Origin: Diplonema papillatum
Lineage: Eukaryota; Euglenozoa; Diplonemea; Diplonemida; Diplonemidae
Direction of reading: 5' to 3'
Assembly: GCA_030068145.1 (NCBI GenBank)
Contig: JAPJBO010000461.1
Location: 1-64,000, forward strand
DNA length: 64,000 nt
Shown: positions 22,479 through 32,482 of the stretch, one piece after another
Layout of the letters: each line of letters opens with the position of its first letter
Position numbering within the stretch: position 1 is the stretch's first letter
Notes under the pieces: generated by a model
The model's database searches: none
Seen by the model: the letters and a program-made list of their open reading frames with translations, nothing else
What the model was told of the DNA's origin: nothing
Translations under genes and position numbers: made by a program

Positions 22479-25400
22479 CTACTGCAGTGAAGGGGGTGGA
22501 ACTTGCATGGAGCTCTTGACAAGTAGACGGTGTTTTCGTATTCTGGCGTTGGCCGACGCTGCTGAGAGAGATCCCCCGCTGAGCCGTGATTGTGGACTGC
22601 TCGGGCTGTGCGAGTTTCCGACGCGCAGCGGCTTGCTTTCATTGTCTGCAGGACCTTCGGCGCCGTTTTTGACGCTGCCGACGACCCCAGGCTCCCGACG
22701 GCGCACAATCGTTTCCACTGCCTGCCTATTGAGGTGAGCCTGGGGTGTGCTGCGACCATCTTTGGGAAATGTCCGGGTGCTAGGGCCAGCCCCCGGTCGT
22801 TCTGCAGGACCTGCTGGGGCATCTCGTTCGTCTTCTTGGGAAAAGATGTTCCCGCAGCCTGGGCTTGCACCCCGTGGTTGGGTTGCTGGTTGGCCGGCTG
22901 CCGCCGCCCTGCCTTGCGGCTGCGGCTTTCGGTGTGCTTTGAGGTCGGCTTGACTCGGATGCGGGTGGCCAGGCGGGGGCAAGCCTGCCGACGGGGACCC
23001 CGGCCGCTGGGTCAAGAACACAGCCCTTGGTATGGGGCCGGCCGTCGCGCCGGAGGGCGCGGCGGCTGGCTGCCCTTCGTCGTGGGGGTTTCGCGGCGAG
23101 AGGGATTTGACTTCCAGCTTCTGCACGCTCAGCAGCGATTCCGGGCCGGCGGACGGCCCGCCCAGGTCATGGCGCGACCAGAGGCCGGCCAGGCGCTGCC
23201 GCCTCTTCAGCGCGCTGTTCGCCACCGGACTGGCGGCGCTGTGCCTTTGCGGCGATCCCGCTGCGTGCAGGAAGGCTTGCTTTTGGTACAGCGGCGGCGG
23301 CGGCGGCGGCTGCGTGCCGGCGGCCGCGAGACCCGAGGCCTGGCTCCGGAACTGGCTCACGTTTCGGGTCACCCGCAGCGTCGAGAACTTCGACGGGGGC
23401 CGCACCGCCGGGCGCGGGCGGCTCGGCGCGCCGCCGCCGCTCTGCGCCGACGCGAGGATTTCGGCGACGCGGACTCTGCGCTCGCCGGCCTGCTCCGGCG
23501 CGCCGCCGGCTGGGCGGGGCTCGGCGTCCAAACTGTGCCGCAGGCCCTTCAAGCTGTCGCAGGGGGGCAGCGACGACGCGCGCGAGAACATGTGTGGCAG
23601 CACGACGCCGCCGGTGCTGTGGAAGTCGCTTTTCAGCGCTCGGTCGCTGTCCACTCCCCTCAGCCGCGAGTGCTCGGGTTCTCCCCTTTGGTTGGTGTGG
23701 TTCCTGGGGAACGAGTGATGGTGGGCACCGTAGGCGGTGAGTTCGTCGTAAGCAGGAGGAACTGGGACGCCCACAGCATCGGCAGTCGTTGTTTCGGCCG
23801 GGGCCGGAACATCGCACGCAGAGACTAAGCGATCTCGTGCTGCTGCATGATTGATTGTCGCAGCTTCGCTGAGGAACTTCTGTACCAGAGTCGGTTCACC
23901 TTGGAGAGCAGAGTCTACACTGCTGCCATGTGACGGGGAAGTGGCGGCGAGGACGGCTCCGACGGGAAGCCCGCGAAGAATGCGACGTCCAGGTGTGCAG
24001 TCGTCGTGGGAGGCCGGTGATTCGTGGCCAGTTGTAGCTGCCTCGTCCACCTCTGTAGCCGCCTCGCCATAGCCGGCTGCAGATGCTTGGCATTCGGGTT
24101 CGCTGAGACCGGCTCCGTTGCAGGCGGATTTGTCTGGCAACATTGTAGGCGCCGTCGGCTGGCCAGCCGACTGAGGTGGGGCTGAGGCTTCGTGTGCGTG
24201 TGAGTGAGGCTCGCAGACGCTGTCGCCCAACCAGTCGGTTGTGTCGGCTTCGAGGTGAACAGGGTTCTGGCCCGCGTCGAGGGATGGCATTCGAGCAGGC
24301 TCCCACTGACGGGCACTTGCTCCAGTTTGGGGTTGTTGGTTTGTGGAGACACCCAGCGGTGAAGTGAGGGAGAAAGGTGAGAGCCCTCCCGCATGGGGCG
24401 TCGGTGCCGAGGTGGAGCCCCGACGAGGGTTGCGGGGTGAAGGAGGCGGGCGCGAATGGGGCGACGGCGGGGGGCGTTCTGCACCGTGTCCGGGCGTCAT
24501 CGGCTTGAAGCTGTCGTCCTTCGCAAGCGAGCATGACAAAGTAGGCGAGCCTTCACTCGCGCACAGGAGCTTCTGAGGGCCCAGTGGCGACCCTCGTGCA
24601 GCCGCTGGCTTCGCTTGGTGCACGGCCTGCGACAGCACGTATTGTGGACTGGTGCTGTTCGAAGCAGCAACGTCCCCATTTGCTAACGACTTATCCTGGG
24701 CTAGCTCTGCGAGGTTGAGCGACAAGGACAACGCTTTGATGCTTGCCGGAGCCGACGTGATAGCTGAGATACCGAGCCGATCTTCGCCGTCGCTGAGGTC
24801 GCCAGAAGAAGAGTCCGGACTTGGCGCATCCGCTTGATGCTGCCTCCTGTCGGCCTGGTGTTGGTTGTCGCGTTCGACGATGCCTGCGTGCAAATTTTCG
24901 CTGCTTATCGCTTCACGCTCCTGGAAGGTGTCATCGCGAACAACGAGCGAAGCCCGTGCTGGAGGGGAATCAATGTCGGCTACGACCTGCATTACAGGGG
25001 AAGCCGCGGTCTTAGGTGAGTCTCTACTTATCTCGTGCAACGGGGATGTGGTTTGCTGGGTGCGCGGTGTGTCAACTGCGATGATGCCGACGCTCTGAGG
25101 TGAAGCATGCGACCCGTCTTGCTTGGTCGCAGTCGACATTTCGCTGAGTGCTGTCGTGTCATCTGCAAGCGGCTTCACGCCTGCCTGGCCACTTTTGACT
25201 CCCGTCGCTGGTTGAAACGACGCTTCGGCAGAAGGTTGGTCCCCCTCACCGGATCCTCCACCTGCCCGCGGTCTTATATCGTGGGCCACTCCGATGCCTT
25301 CAAAAAACGCTGACAGCTCGTCCAATGCGCAGTCGAGGTCTTCTTCTCCGAGTTGGAACAACTTTTCTTTGCCTTCGTCTCTCTCGCCCGCGTAAAGCAC

Positions 25401-27833
25401 GCGAGTGTGCGGTTCGAAATGGGCCGCCGAAAACGAGCTCTGCCGTACCCCGCCGTTGTAGACAGCAGCCTGGTTTATGTTTGTAGTCTAGAATCGTGGT
25501 GAAACTTTATAGAATCATTGGAACGCAAGAGTAACAAACAAAACCTCAGGCGTCCTAGCCTTCTTTTTAGTAGTTTGAGCAATGCAAACAAGGTCCGACA
25601 GCAGGTGTACTCAAGCATTTGTACGAGAATAACATACCTTCCCATCTTCTGCTCTGAGAGTATTTTCTCCAACGCGTACCTCTCGTGCTTGTATGATGTG
25701 TGCTTCAGCGCAAGCGAGGACATCCAAATCCGCGTTCGAGTCAGGGATCGAACTTTGACTGGCATCATCATTCACATCAGGCGACGGCACTTCGCGTTCC
25801 TGGTTCCTTGCTTGCTTTCGGCGAGTATCTGGAGGCAGATGGAAAGCAGGGACTACAGGGGCATCGACAGCCACACTTTGGTGCTGTGGCTCCGGCGAAG
25901 GGTAAAAGAGGGCGACGCTCTGGGGAGTATCGAAGCTTCTTACAGAGCTGTGGGAGAGCATAAGAGCCGGCACCTCTAAGTGCGGGGGCCCGTCGTGCGT
26001 CGAAGCCTGCATCAGGCGTTGCAGCGGCGTTTTCTGCTCTGGAGACGAGATGGACCGTATGCTCTCCTGCAGCACGGTGTCCTCGCCCGATATCTCGGCG
26101 AGGCGTTCTAGCGGGCTTTTACCGAAAAATGCTGAACAGGCAGGTGAGGTGACGGCAACGCCGCCGCGTTTGGCGGCCGTCTTGATCGGATTGCAGGTTG
26201 AAGGCGAGAAGTGTGCCTGGCGGTCCTTCGATGTGCGGAAGGAGCTGGTGGCTCTTGCGCTATCGCTAAAGCTTGTTATGGGTTTGACGAGAAGCGGGCT
26301 GGCGATGCATCCAGGGGGCGGCAGTGTCGGCATCACGCATGCGAGAGGCGGGCACTTTGCCGATCCCAGCTCAGTCATGGGCCTATCCGATAGGACCGAA
26401 AGATGCGCGCGGAACTCGTTTCCCGCTGCTTCGCTCACCTGGTCGGCACCAACCTGGTTGCTGGCATTGCTGGCATTTATGTGAGTGTGGTCAAATCGGT
26501 CTTCAATAAAAGCATCCAGGATGACAGAAGGCATGTTCGCAGGTCGTTTTCTGAACGGCGATCTCGTGAGAGCTGTTTTCCTCCTGCGTACTTCAGCCTT
26601 CGCCAGCATCATTCTCACGATCTTCTGGAGGGCCACAGCAGACCGGAAGAGCTGCTGCACGTGCAACTGCCGATGTCTGTGGCCGCGAAACGCTCGTTGA
26701 ATCTTGAGCGCTGAGCTATCTTCAGGGTGTAGAGGTTCGACTGCCGAGGCAGGGATTCCATTCGGTGCGACGGGTACACTTTTGTTCGGTTCCCTCGACT
26801 TGGCGGCAACCTGGTGGTTGGGGCCATTTGTATTCGCAACACGGTCGCCGTTGACCTCCTCTTCTTCGACAAACCCGTCCGGAAAATCGGAAGGCGTGTT
26901 CGCGGGCTGCTTTCCGCCGGGCACTCTTGTGGCAGCCGTTTTCCTCCGGCGGAGTTCGGCCTTCGCCAGCATCATTCTCACGACCTTCTGGAGGGCCACA
27001 GCAGACCGGAAGAGCTGCTTCACATGCAGCTGCCGATGTCTGTGGCCGCGGAAGGCGCGTTGAATTTTGAGAGCTGAGCGCACTTCGTCGGGCGGCAGCG
27101 CCGCGCTTCGAGGGAGGCGGTCGCCCCCGGCGGCAGGTATCCCACTGGGGGCGGCGGGTGCACTTTTTTGAAGACTTTTCGTTCCGTTGCTTGCCGGTGG
27201 CATAGCAGTCCTGCTGGCTTCCTTCGAGCCATTCGAAGCCTCGGGGAGCTGGGTGTGTGCGGGGACGCGTGACTCGCTGCTGTTGGGATGGTGGCCGGCG
27301 GTCGGCTTTCCGACCTGCTTTTTATTTGACGGCCTCTGCCTAGGGCTGCCATCGCCGTAACTCCGTTCACTGCCGACATCGCTGAGCTCTTCATTCGAGA
27401 GGCCAAAGCGGTAAGACTCAAGCTGCGGCGTCCGTTCGCTCTCCGCTGCACCGTCTTTGACGGTCAGTTTCGTCGTCAATCCATTCCATGTTCCACCATG
27501 GATTGCATCATCGTCGAAGTTCCCCGGCAGGCCCACTTCGTTGGTAGCCTCGAATGCCGATTCAGAGAAGTCTGAGATCTCAGACAAGACGGTGGCAAGC
27601 CTCTCGGAGTGTGGTGGCTCGCCGGCATGCGACGTCTCAAACATCGTCGAATCCGACGCGTACGAGTCTGAAGAAGGCAATCGATTCCGCTCTTTCGACG
27701 AAGCAGAGAGATGCTGCCCGGATGCCCCGGAAACAGCAGAGGTGGTCGAGTTGCGCCCCCCCGCTTTGCTGCCGGGGTTTTTTCGCACGCTCGACGGCGC
27801 GTCTAGCAATTGGTTGCAGTCGGTTGCTTGCAT
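22479..27833 (-). CDS. Large IQ-motif (calmodulin-binding) protein, two exons
   Basis: Exons 27833-25638 and 25469-22479 join as AAG|GTATGT...CCAG|GCT in phase 0, giving 732 + 996 codons before the stop and a 168 bp intron. The ATG at 27833 (MQATDCNQLLDAPSS) is the best start: the longer open frame begins with GTG. IQ motifs (ALKIQRAFRGHRHRQLHV...) occur twice, near 27075-26930 and 26715-26560. Each lies in a tandemly duplicated block of roughly 110 residues that also repeats LFRSAVALQK and RMMLAKAE. Each block probably binds calmodulin or a myosin-light-chain-like protein. The rest is low-complexity, rich in Ser, Pro, Ala and Gly, with a short acidic helix (EEDLDCALDELSAFFEGIG) soon after the splice junction. 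Likely a cytoskeletal or signalling scaffold; no catalytic domain is visible. Confidence 0.85.
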
Positions 27834-28564
27834 GTTGAAAGTGTGTCCCACACCCCTCTCAGGATGGGCCTGGTTTTGTGTTGTGGTGTTGTTGTTGGAT
27901 CTTTCCTTGGTGTGGCCTAGCGACACTGGGCCACTGTAAGCTTGGGAAGATTACCAACTGCCCCCCTGACTTTTCAAAAGCTTGCTCATCGAAGTTCATA
28001 ATTCTGTTCCTGCTTTCTGGATGTTATGGCGCTTGGAGAGCGAAGTCGTTACCTGTAAGCACTGGCAAACCCGGACGGTGGTGTCGGTATCTGCAGATCA
28101 GTTTGGGCTAGCACCTGGAGAACCAAAATGAGATGCGCAACCACACCACGTTGCTCACGAACGGGGGCAAGCCTTCTCCAGAAACAGACAAGAACTATGT
28201 ATTGTTTCAGTTCCGGGCATCGGTTACGAGTGCAAGTTACTGTCAGACATCGTCCATCAATCCGAGCAGCCGAAGGCAGGCAGTCGACAAGATGAAAGTT
28301 CGGCCCGAGAGAATAGTCATGTCAAGCGACGAGACTAGGCAGAAGGCTGGGAATTAACCGCGCTCGACTTGTGTGTGTAGGTGTACACATAGGCTAGGGG
28401 ATCTGAGCGGGCATAAGAGGCACCAAGCACTGTACACCGAAGACACAGGTCTGGATAGTACTGCTTTGGATGGGATCAGCGGCAATCAAACTCGCCGGGG
28501 TAAAGAACAGTAAATGTCTGATTGAGGCGTGGAAGCTGCGGAGGGTGTGTGAGGCTTCCGCAGC
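27834..28564. other. Intergenic between IQ-protein and lipase genes
   Basis: Contains the presumed promoter of the IQ-protein gene (leftward) and the 3' end of the lipase gene. A 74-codon ATG frame at 28133-28357 (+) has no recognisable feature. Confidence 0.35.
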
Positions 28565-30350
28565 TCAAACGCGGCAGGATTGTTTCTGGGTTTGCATCAC
28601 CTCTTCTGTGTGTTTGACAGACCGATAGAGGGCATCGTCGTAAGAAGGCAGCCCGTGGTTGAAAAAGGAGGATAGCAACGCAAAATTGCACGCGCTTGAG
28701 ATGAGCTCCGACAACAGGCGAGCGGCAGACTTCCTCGCGAGGTAACTGTCCGAGTGCAGAATTGTAACAGAGTCGCCGTTGCCTACCATGTGGCGCGGCT
28801 TTCCGGTGTGTGTGTACGGCAGCAGCAGCGGGACGTAGGGCGGAACGGATGTCACGATGTCGCTTCTGTTGACCCACCGCTCGTGGTGACCGCCGAGTAG
28901 GTCGTCGGCAGCCTTCGCGAACGCCGCGTCGCCAACCATCGGGCAGCCGAAGGTGACAAGGCGGATTTTTTGAAGGCAATCTCCGCGCAGCAGGCTCGGG
29001 TTGTGCGTGAGGTGCACGCAGTAAAGCACGGCGAGAGCGCCGCCCAAGCTGTGCCCGGTGACCAGAATCGCGTCGGCTTCGAGGATGTACTCCGCAGCCG
29101 CGCGCGTGATGGCATCTACGACAGCGCCTTCGTTCTTCGTTTGAGCCCGGAACGCCTTCGCGAAACCGGCGTGGACTCTGCCGGGGAACCCCTTTTCTTT
29201 CGCGAGCCTGACATTCGTATCGGTAACGAGGAGGTCAGCGTTGCTGTCCGACCCGCGAAACACGATGACGAGGCGCTTCTGTTCAGCGTTCCAGCGAACC
29301 GCTGCCTGCGTGCCTTTTTCTATCAAGTTGCTGCGGGTTGTCGGGTCGTGTTCGGTGATGAATGTGGTCTCCCAACCGCCGGCTGAGCCGCTTCGACGGA
29401 GCATGTACGAAACGTCACAGTGAGTCAGTGCCTTTTTCGCCAGGTCAATGTCAATGTTCGCTTGGTCGAGGTCTGTGATGAATGGTTTTGCATGCTCGCG
29501 AATGGACGGAGCGAGCGATTCCGAGTCTCGAGCATCGGATCTGATTCCCTTCGGGCCGAGAATTCTGTCATCAGTTACATGCGCGGTTTTGTTTAAGGTC
29601 CCAGAAATCTGCACATGCGGAACTTGCCTGAAGTTGACGTATAATAAGATCGCGCTATAATGCCGTGAAAGTTAAGTTTACGCCCCCTGTACAAGTCACC
29701 TTAAATAGGATCGTACTTGTCTGCAGAAGAAGACTGCTTAGATTGCGTTCTTGGGCGAAGAATGTTGAAGTATGGCTAAAGATACAGTAGTGTCACCTGA
29801 GGGGGGTAATCTCAGTGCCGCCCACGTGATAAAGCCGTTAAGCACTGGGAACTTTTAAGTACACGGACCACACGGATCAGCATGCACTTGCCGTTAAGCA
29901 ACGGCTACCAACTTATCCCGTGACACCTTTTCTATGTAGTTAGTTGTCATGAATTAGACTACATTGCAGAAAGTAGCGTCGGCATTCTTACTGGTTCGTT
30001 CCCTCGTAGCTCGCCGGGAACGGGCACTCCAGTGAAACTGGGGATGTTAATAATGGATGGCAAATACCTTCTGCGAGCGACAACGGTTCGGATGCTCTAC
30101 CAGCTGCCGACACCCACGATAGAAGGTTGATCGCCGTCACTGCTATTGTGGCGCAGCCGACAGCACCGAGAGCGAAGGAAACAGCCCAGGACAGACAGAA
30201 CACGCCGGCAATGAAGACGACGTACCCGTGTACAAGCAAGCGCAAGATTCCGGTAAGTGAGCCAAATCTTTCGTCGTAGGTTGGGGCGGCCTGCGTGACG
30301 TTTGAAGTGCACATCATTCTGGTGTAAGGCTGGCATCGTGTGGTACTCAT
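28565..30350 (-). CDS. Class 3 (triacylglycerol/diacylglycerol) lipase with N-terminal membrane segments
   Basis: Exon 1 is 30350-29992, starting ATG (MSTTRCQPYTRMMCTSNVTQ), and exon 2 is 29627-28565. The join CA|GTAAGA...TTCAG|G fits phase 2 exactly and gives about 473 residues. Exon 1 encodes two hydrophobic stretches (LVHGYVVFIAGVFCLSWAVS and then FALGAVGCATIAVTAINLLS), so the enzyme is probably membrane-anchored. Exon 2 is a class 3 alpha/beta-hydrolase: oxyanion strand RLVIVFRGSDS, nucleophile elbow GHSLGGALA (Ser near 29050), Asp in NRSDIVTSVPP and a candidate catalytic His in HGLPSYDDAL. These enzymes hydrolyse acyl-glycerols. A possible 30 nt in-frame intron (GTATTT...CCCCAG, near 30075-30044) would remove ten residues without changing the frame. 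Confidence 0.85.
29841..29905 (+). repeat. Duplicated 60-65 bp block, copy 1 (in lipase intron)
   Basis: Matches 30542-30600 with scattered changes: both have GGGAACT...GAGTACACGGACCAC and GGAT..GCATGCACT (copy 1 has AAG for GAG). The pair brackets the first exon of the lipase gene. Confidence 0.75.
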
Positions 30351-30541
30351 TTGCGTGCAGGTGACTGGTTTGAGCGGGCAGGCATCGCCTTGACACCAAG
30401 TATACAGGACTGATCTACCAACGAGACAGTCGACACACCTCCTGACGAGCAGACATCGTCTTAGTGTCGAGGAAATGTCTATCTATCATTTGCATTTGCT
30501 AATTTGTCCACGGCAGCACCTCCCACACGTCTGTTGCTGGG

Positions 30542-30600
30542 GACTGGGAACTGTTGAGTACACGGACCACGTGGATCCGCATGCACTGTTGCTGGCAACG
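30542..30600 (+). repeat. Duplicated 60-65 bp block, copy 2 (upstream of lipase)
   Basis: Partner of 29841-29905, lying about 190 bp upstream of the lipase start codon. Confidence 0.75.
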
Positions 30601-30645
30601 ACAACTGAGTCCCAAACCGGAATAACGATTTAATAACCGGGCACC

Positions 30646-30873
30646 TTACCCGCAAGAAAATAGGCTGCATACGTCGGCCTTCAGTACGATGCTCATGTTA
30701 AGGTTACGTTCTTGGACCTCATCGTTTGCAATATCTCGTCTGAGCGCAGTTTGCAACTCCCAGGTTTTTTGCAACTGCTGCTGCAGCTGCTGCAGCTTGG
30801 TTTGTTGCTGCTTCTTCCAGGTCTCGTGACTGTGTAGTTGGAGTAGGCAGTGCTTGTGAATGCATTCAGGCAA
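30646..30873 (-). CDS. Short Gln-rich coiled-coil ORF, hypothetical
   Basis: A 75-codon frame with KKQQQTKLQQLQQQLQKTWE followed by LQTALRRDIANDEVQERNLN, which would form a coiled coil. Its Gln run comes from CAG/CTG-type repeats. A GTATGC donor-like site follows GCCGAC near the end, so it might be an exon. There is no partner exon I can name. Confidence 0.25.
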   Translation of the reverse strand: MPECIHKHCLLQLHSHETWKKQQQTKLQQLQQQLQKTWELQTALRRDIANDEVQERNLNMSIVLKADVCSLFSCG

Positions 30874-31354
30874 AGCCTGGATCTGGCAATGCTACTTTTT
30901 AGCGGAACACATGTCCTAACGCGTTCAAAATTTCCTTTGAGCCGCCAAGGATCGGGTGTGGACTATTTTGAGGTCGTTCCTAAGACTTGCAAAATCGTTC
31001 AACAATAATTATATCTACGTTTTGGAACTCTCTCGAGGACCTGGTTAAAGTAGCCGGAGTGCGGAAACTCCAAGAATCTGACCTTCTTGAACCTTGCGGT
31101 TGAGGTTCGGGCAGCCGCGTTGACCTTCATGTTGCCCACGTATGGGACGAAAAACATACGTGTCTGAGGGATTCCAAGACTGCTCTTCGGCGGTATCTAC
31201 CCACTTCGCGATATCCTTGACAGAACGCTTCAGATCTGAACCGGAGCTGGCTTCGTTCATGGCGGGGGTTTCTTTCATGGGAGCAATGGTCGGAAGATTG
31301 TGTCGCTTTCTTTCCAAATTTGAAACAAGAAAAAGGTTTCTGAGGATGTAACAG

Positions 31355-31440
31355 TGTTGTCTCCAAATTCCGGGTCCAAATTCTGGGTCCAAAAATTGGG
31401 TCCAGTATTTGGGTCCAAGTTTCGGGTCCAAATTTTGGTT
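31355..31440. repeat. Minisatellite, TTTGGGTCCAA unit (about 15 bp)
   Basis: Six to seven units of CCGGGTCCAAATT / TTGGGTCCAAGTT. The same unit in reverse orientation (ACTTGGACCCAAA) forms a short array at 60190-60255. The minus-strand Asp/Pro/Asn-repeat ORFs (31548-31045, 31739-31275) come from it. Confidence 0.85.
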
Positions 31441-31904
31441 ACGATGCGAAGAATGGCCGGCTGCTTTTTTTGCGCAAGATATTTCGCTTGAAACTTCGCG
31501 TGTTTTGGAGTCTTCAGAATTGAATTTCGGGATCGATATCCTTTGCAATGCTGCGTGTTCTCAAAGCGACATGTTGCTTGACTTGACGTCTTTCCTCTGA
31601 TTCTCCGCTTTTTTCTTGTGCTGCTCTCACCATTCCCACTAGTAGGAAGAGCGTCGGTGGGCGACTTTGTTAGATCGTTTGTGTTTTCGGTCGGATCTTG
31701 TGTGTCTCTCCGACATTGCGTCTCTCTTGGCTTGTACAAATGAGTTCAAGATGATGAGAAAAAAAGAGGAAGCAAGAAGCTCCGCGGCGCGATTCCAGCA
31801 GACTTGAAAAAGGTGCTTGGTTGGCGCAGATCCGGGCAGCTCGGTTAGTTGAACACCCTCGACCAAAGCAGAGCAAGCCAGATTGATGCCCGCTGGCCCT
31901 CCCG

Positions 31905-32110
31905 TTGCCAGCGCAAGTAGGTTTCGGGTTTTGGAATTCTGGCGACGCCCAGTTTGGGTTTCTGATGTTTTTCCTTGAGGAATTACCTTGCGGAGGTGAT
32001 TCTGCCTTGCTGTTTGCATTCTGCAGCCAGTATCTCAGCCCAGACGAGCATCCGACCAGTTATTTTGGATTTCCCGAGCATCCTAGGACGGTTTTGCTCA
32101 CCCTCGGCTC
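31905..32110 (-). repeat. Diverged dispersed copy of the 1-1340 satellite unit
   Basis: Reverse-complemented, it follows the left-end satellite through ATTCTGGCGACGCCC-, TTCCTTGAGGAATT-, TTTGCATTCTGCAGCCA- and GAGCATCCGACCA-like segments in the same order. A peptide frame repeats this: GFGFWNSGDAQFGFLMFF here against GFEFWVSGDAPSGLLMFF at 1206-1153. Confidence 0.75.
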
Positions 32111-32482
32111 CGCTGGAAGGAACGGCAAACAAAACGGTTGGCCCATCCCACGACCTTCGGAGATTGGCAAACTCCCTGCCCCTGGTTTAAACTGCTGGAT
32201 GTACTCGTAGCACAATTAGTGTACGTTATGTGCCCCCACTACCACCTAGCAGCACTACAAGCACGTGGTTGTGTGTTCTCACACACCCCATAACATGCAG
32301 CAGTTCGGTGTGTTGTCATTGGTGTGGGTGCGCTCAATACCACGCGCGCGCGCAGACTGCAGAGTAAGGCCTGCGCATACTCTCAGAACCTAGCAGGAGC
32401 TCCTACCTGCCCCAGTTGCGCACTCGCTTGTCACTGCGCGGTTTAGTTCGACCCATGTTGACGGAGCGGGTGGCGGAGTGTC

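Noticed and set aside
21907..22737. 276-codon plus-strand ORF
   Set aside because: It starts with TTG, has no domain, and its last third is antisense to the IQ-protein gene.
22590..23828. 412-codon plus-strand ORF, and several others antisense to 22479-25400
   Set aside because: They are shadows of the GC-rich IQ-protein exon; splice-consistent coding and repeats support the minus strand.
28133..28357. 74-codon ATG ORF upstream of the IQ-protein gene
   Set aside because: No domain, no splice partner, and a length expected by chance.
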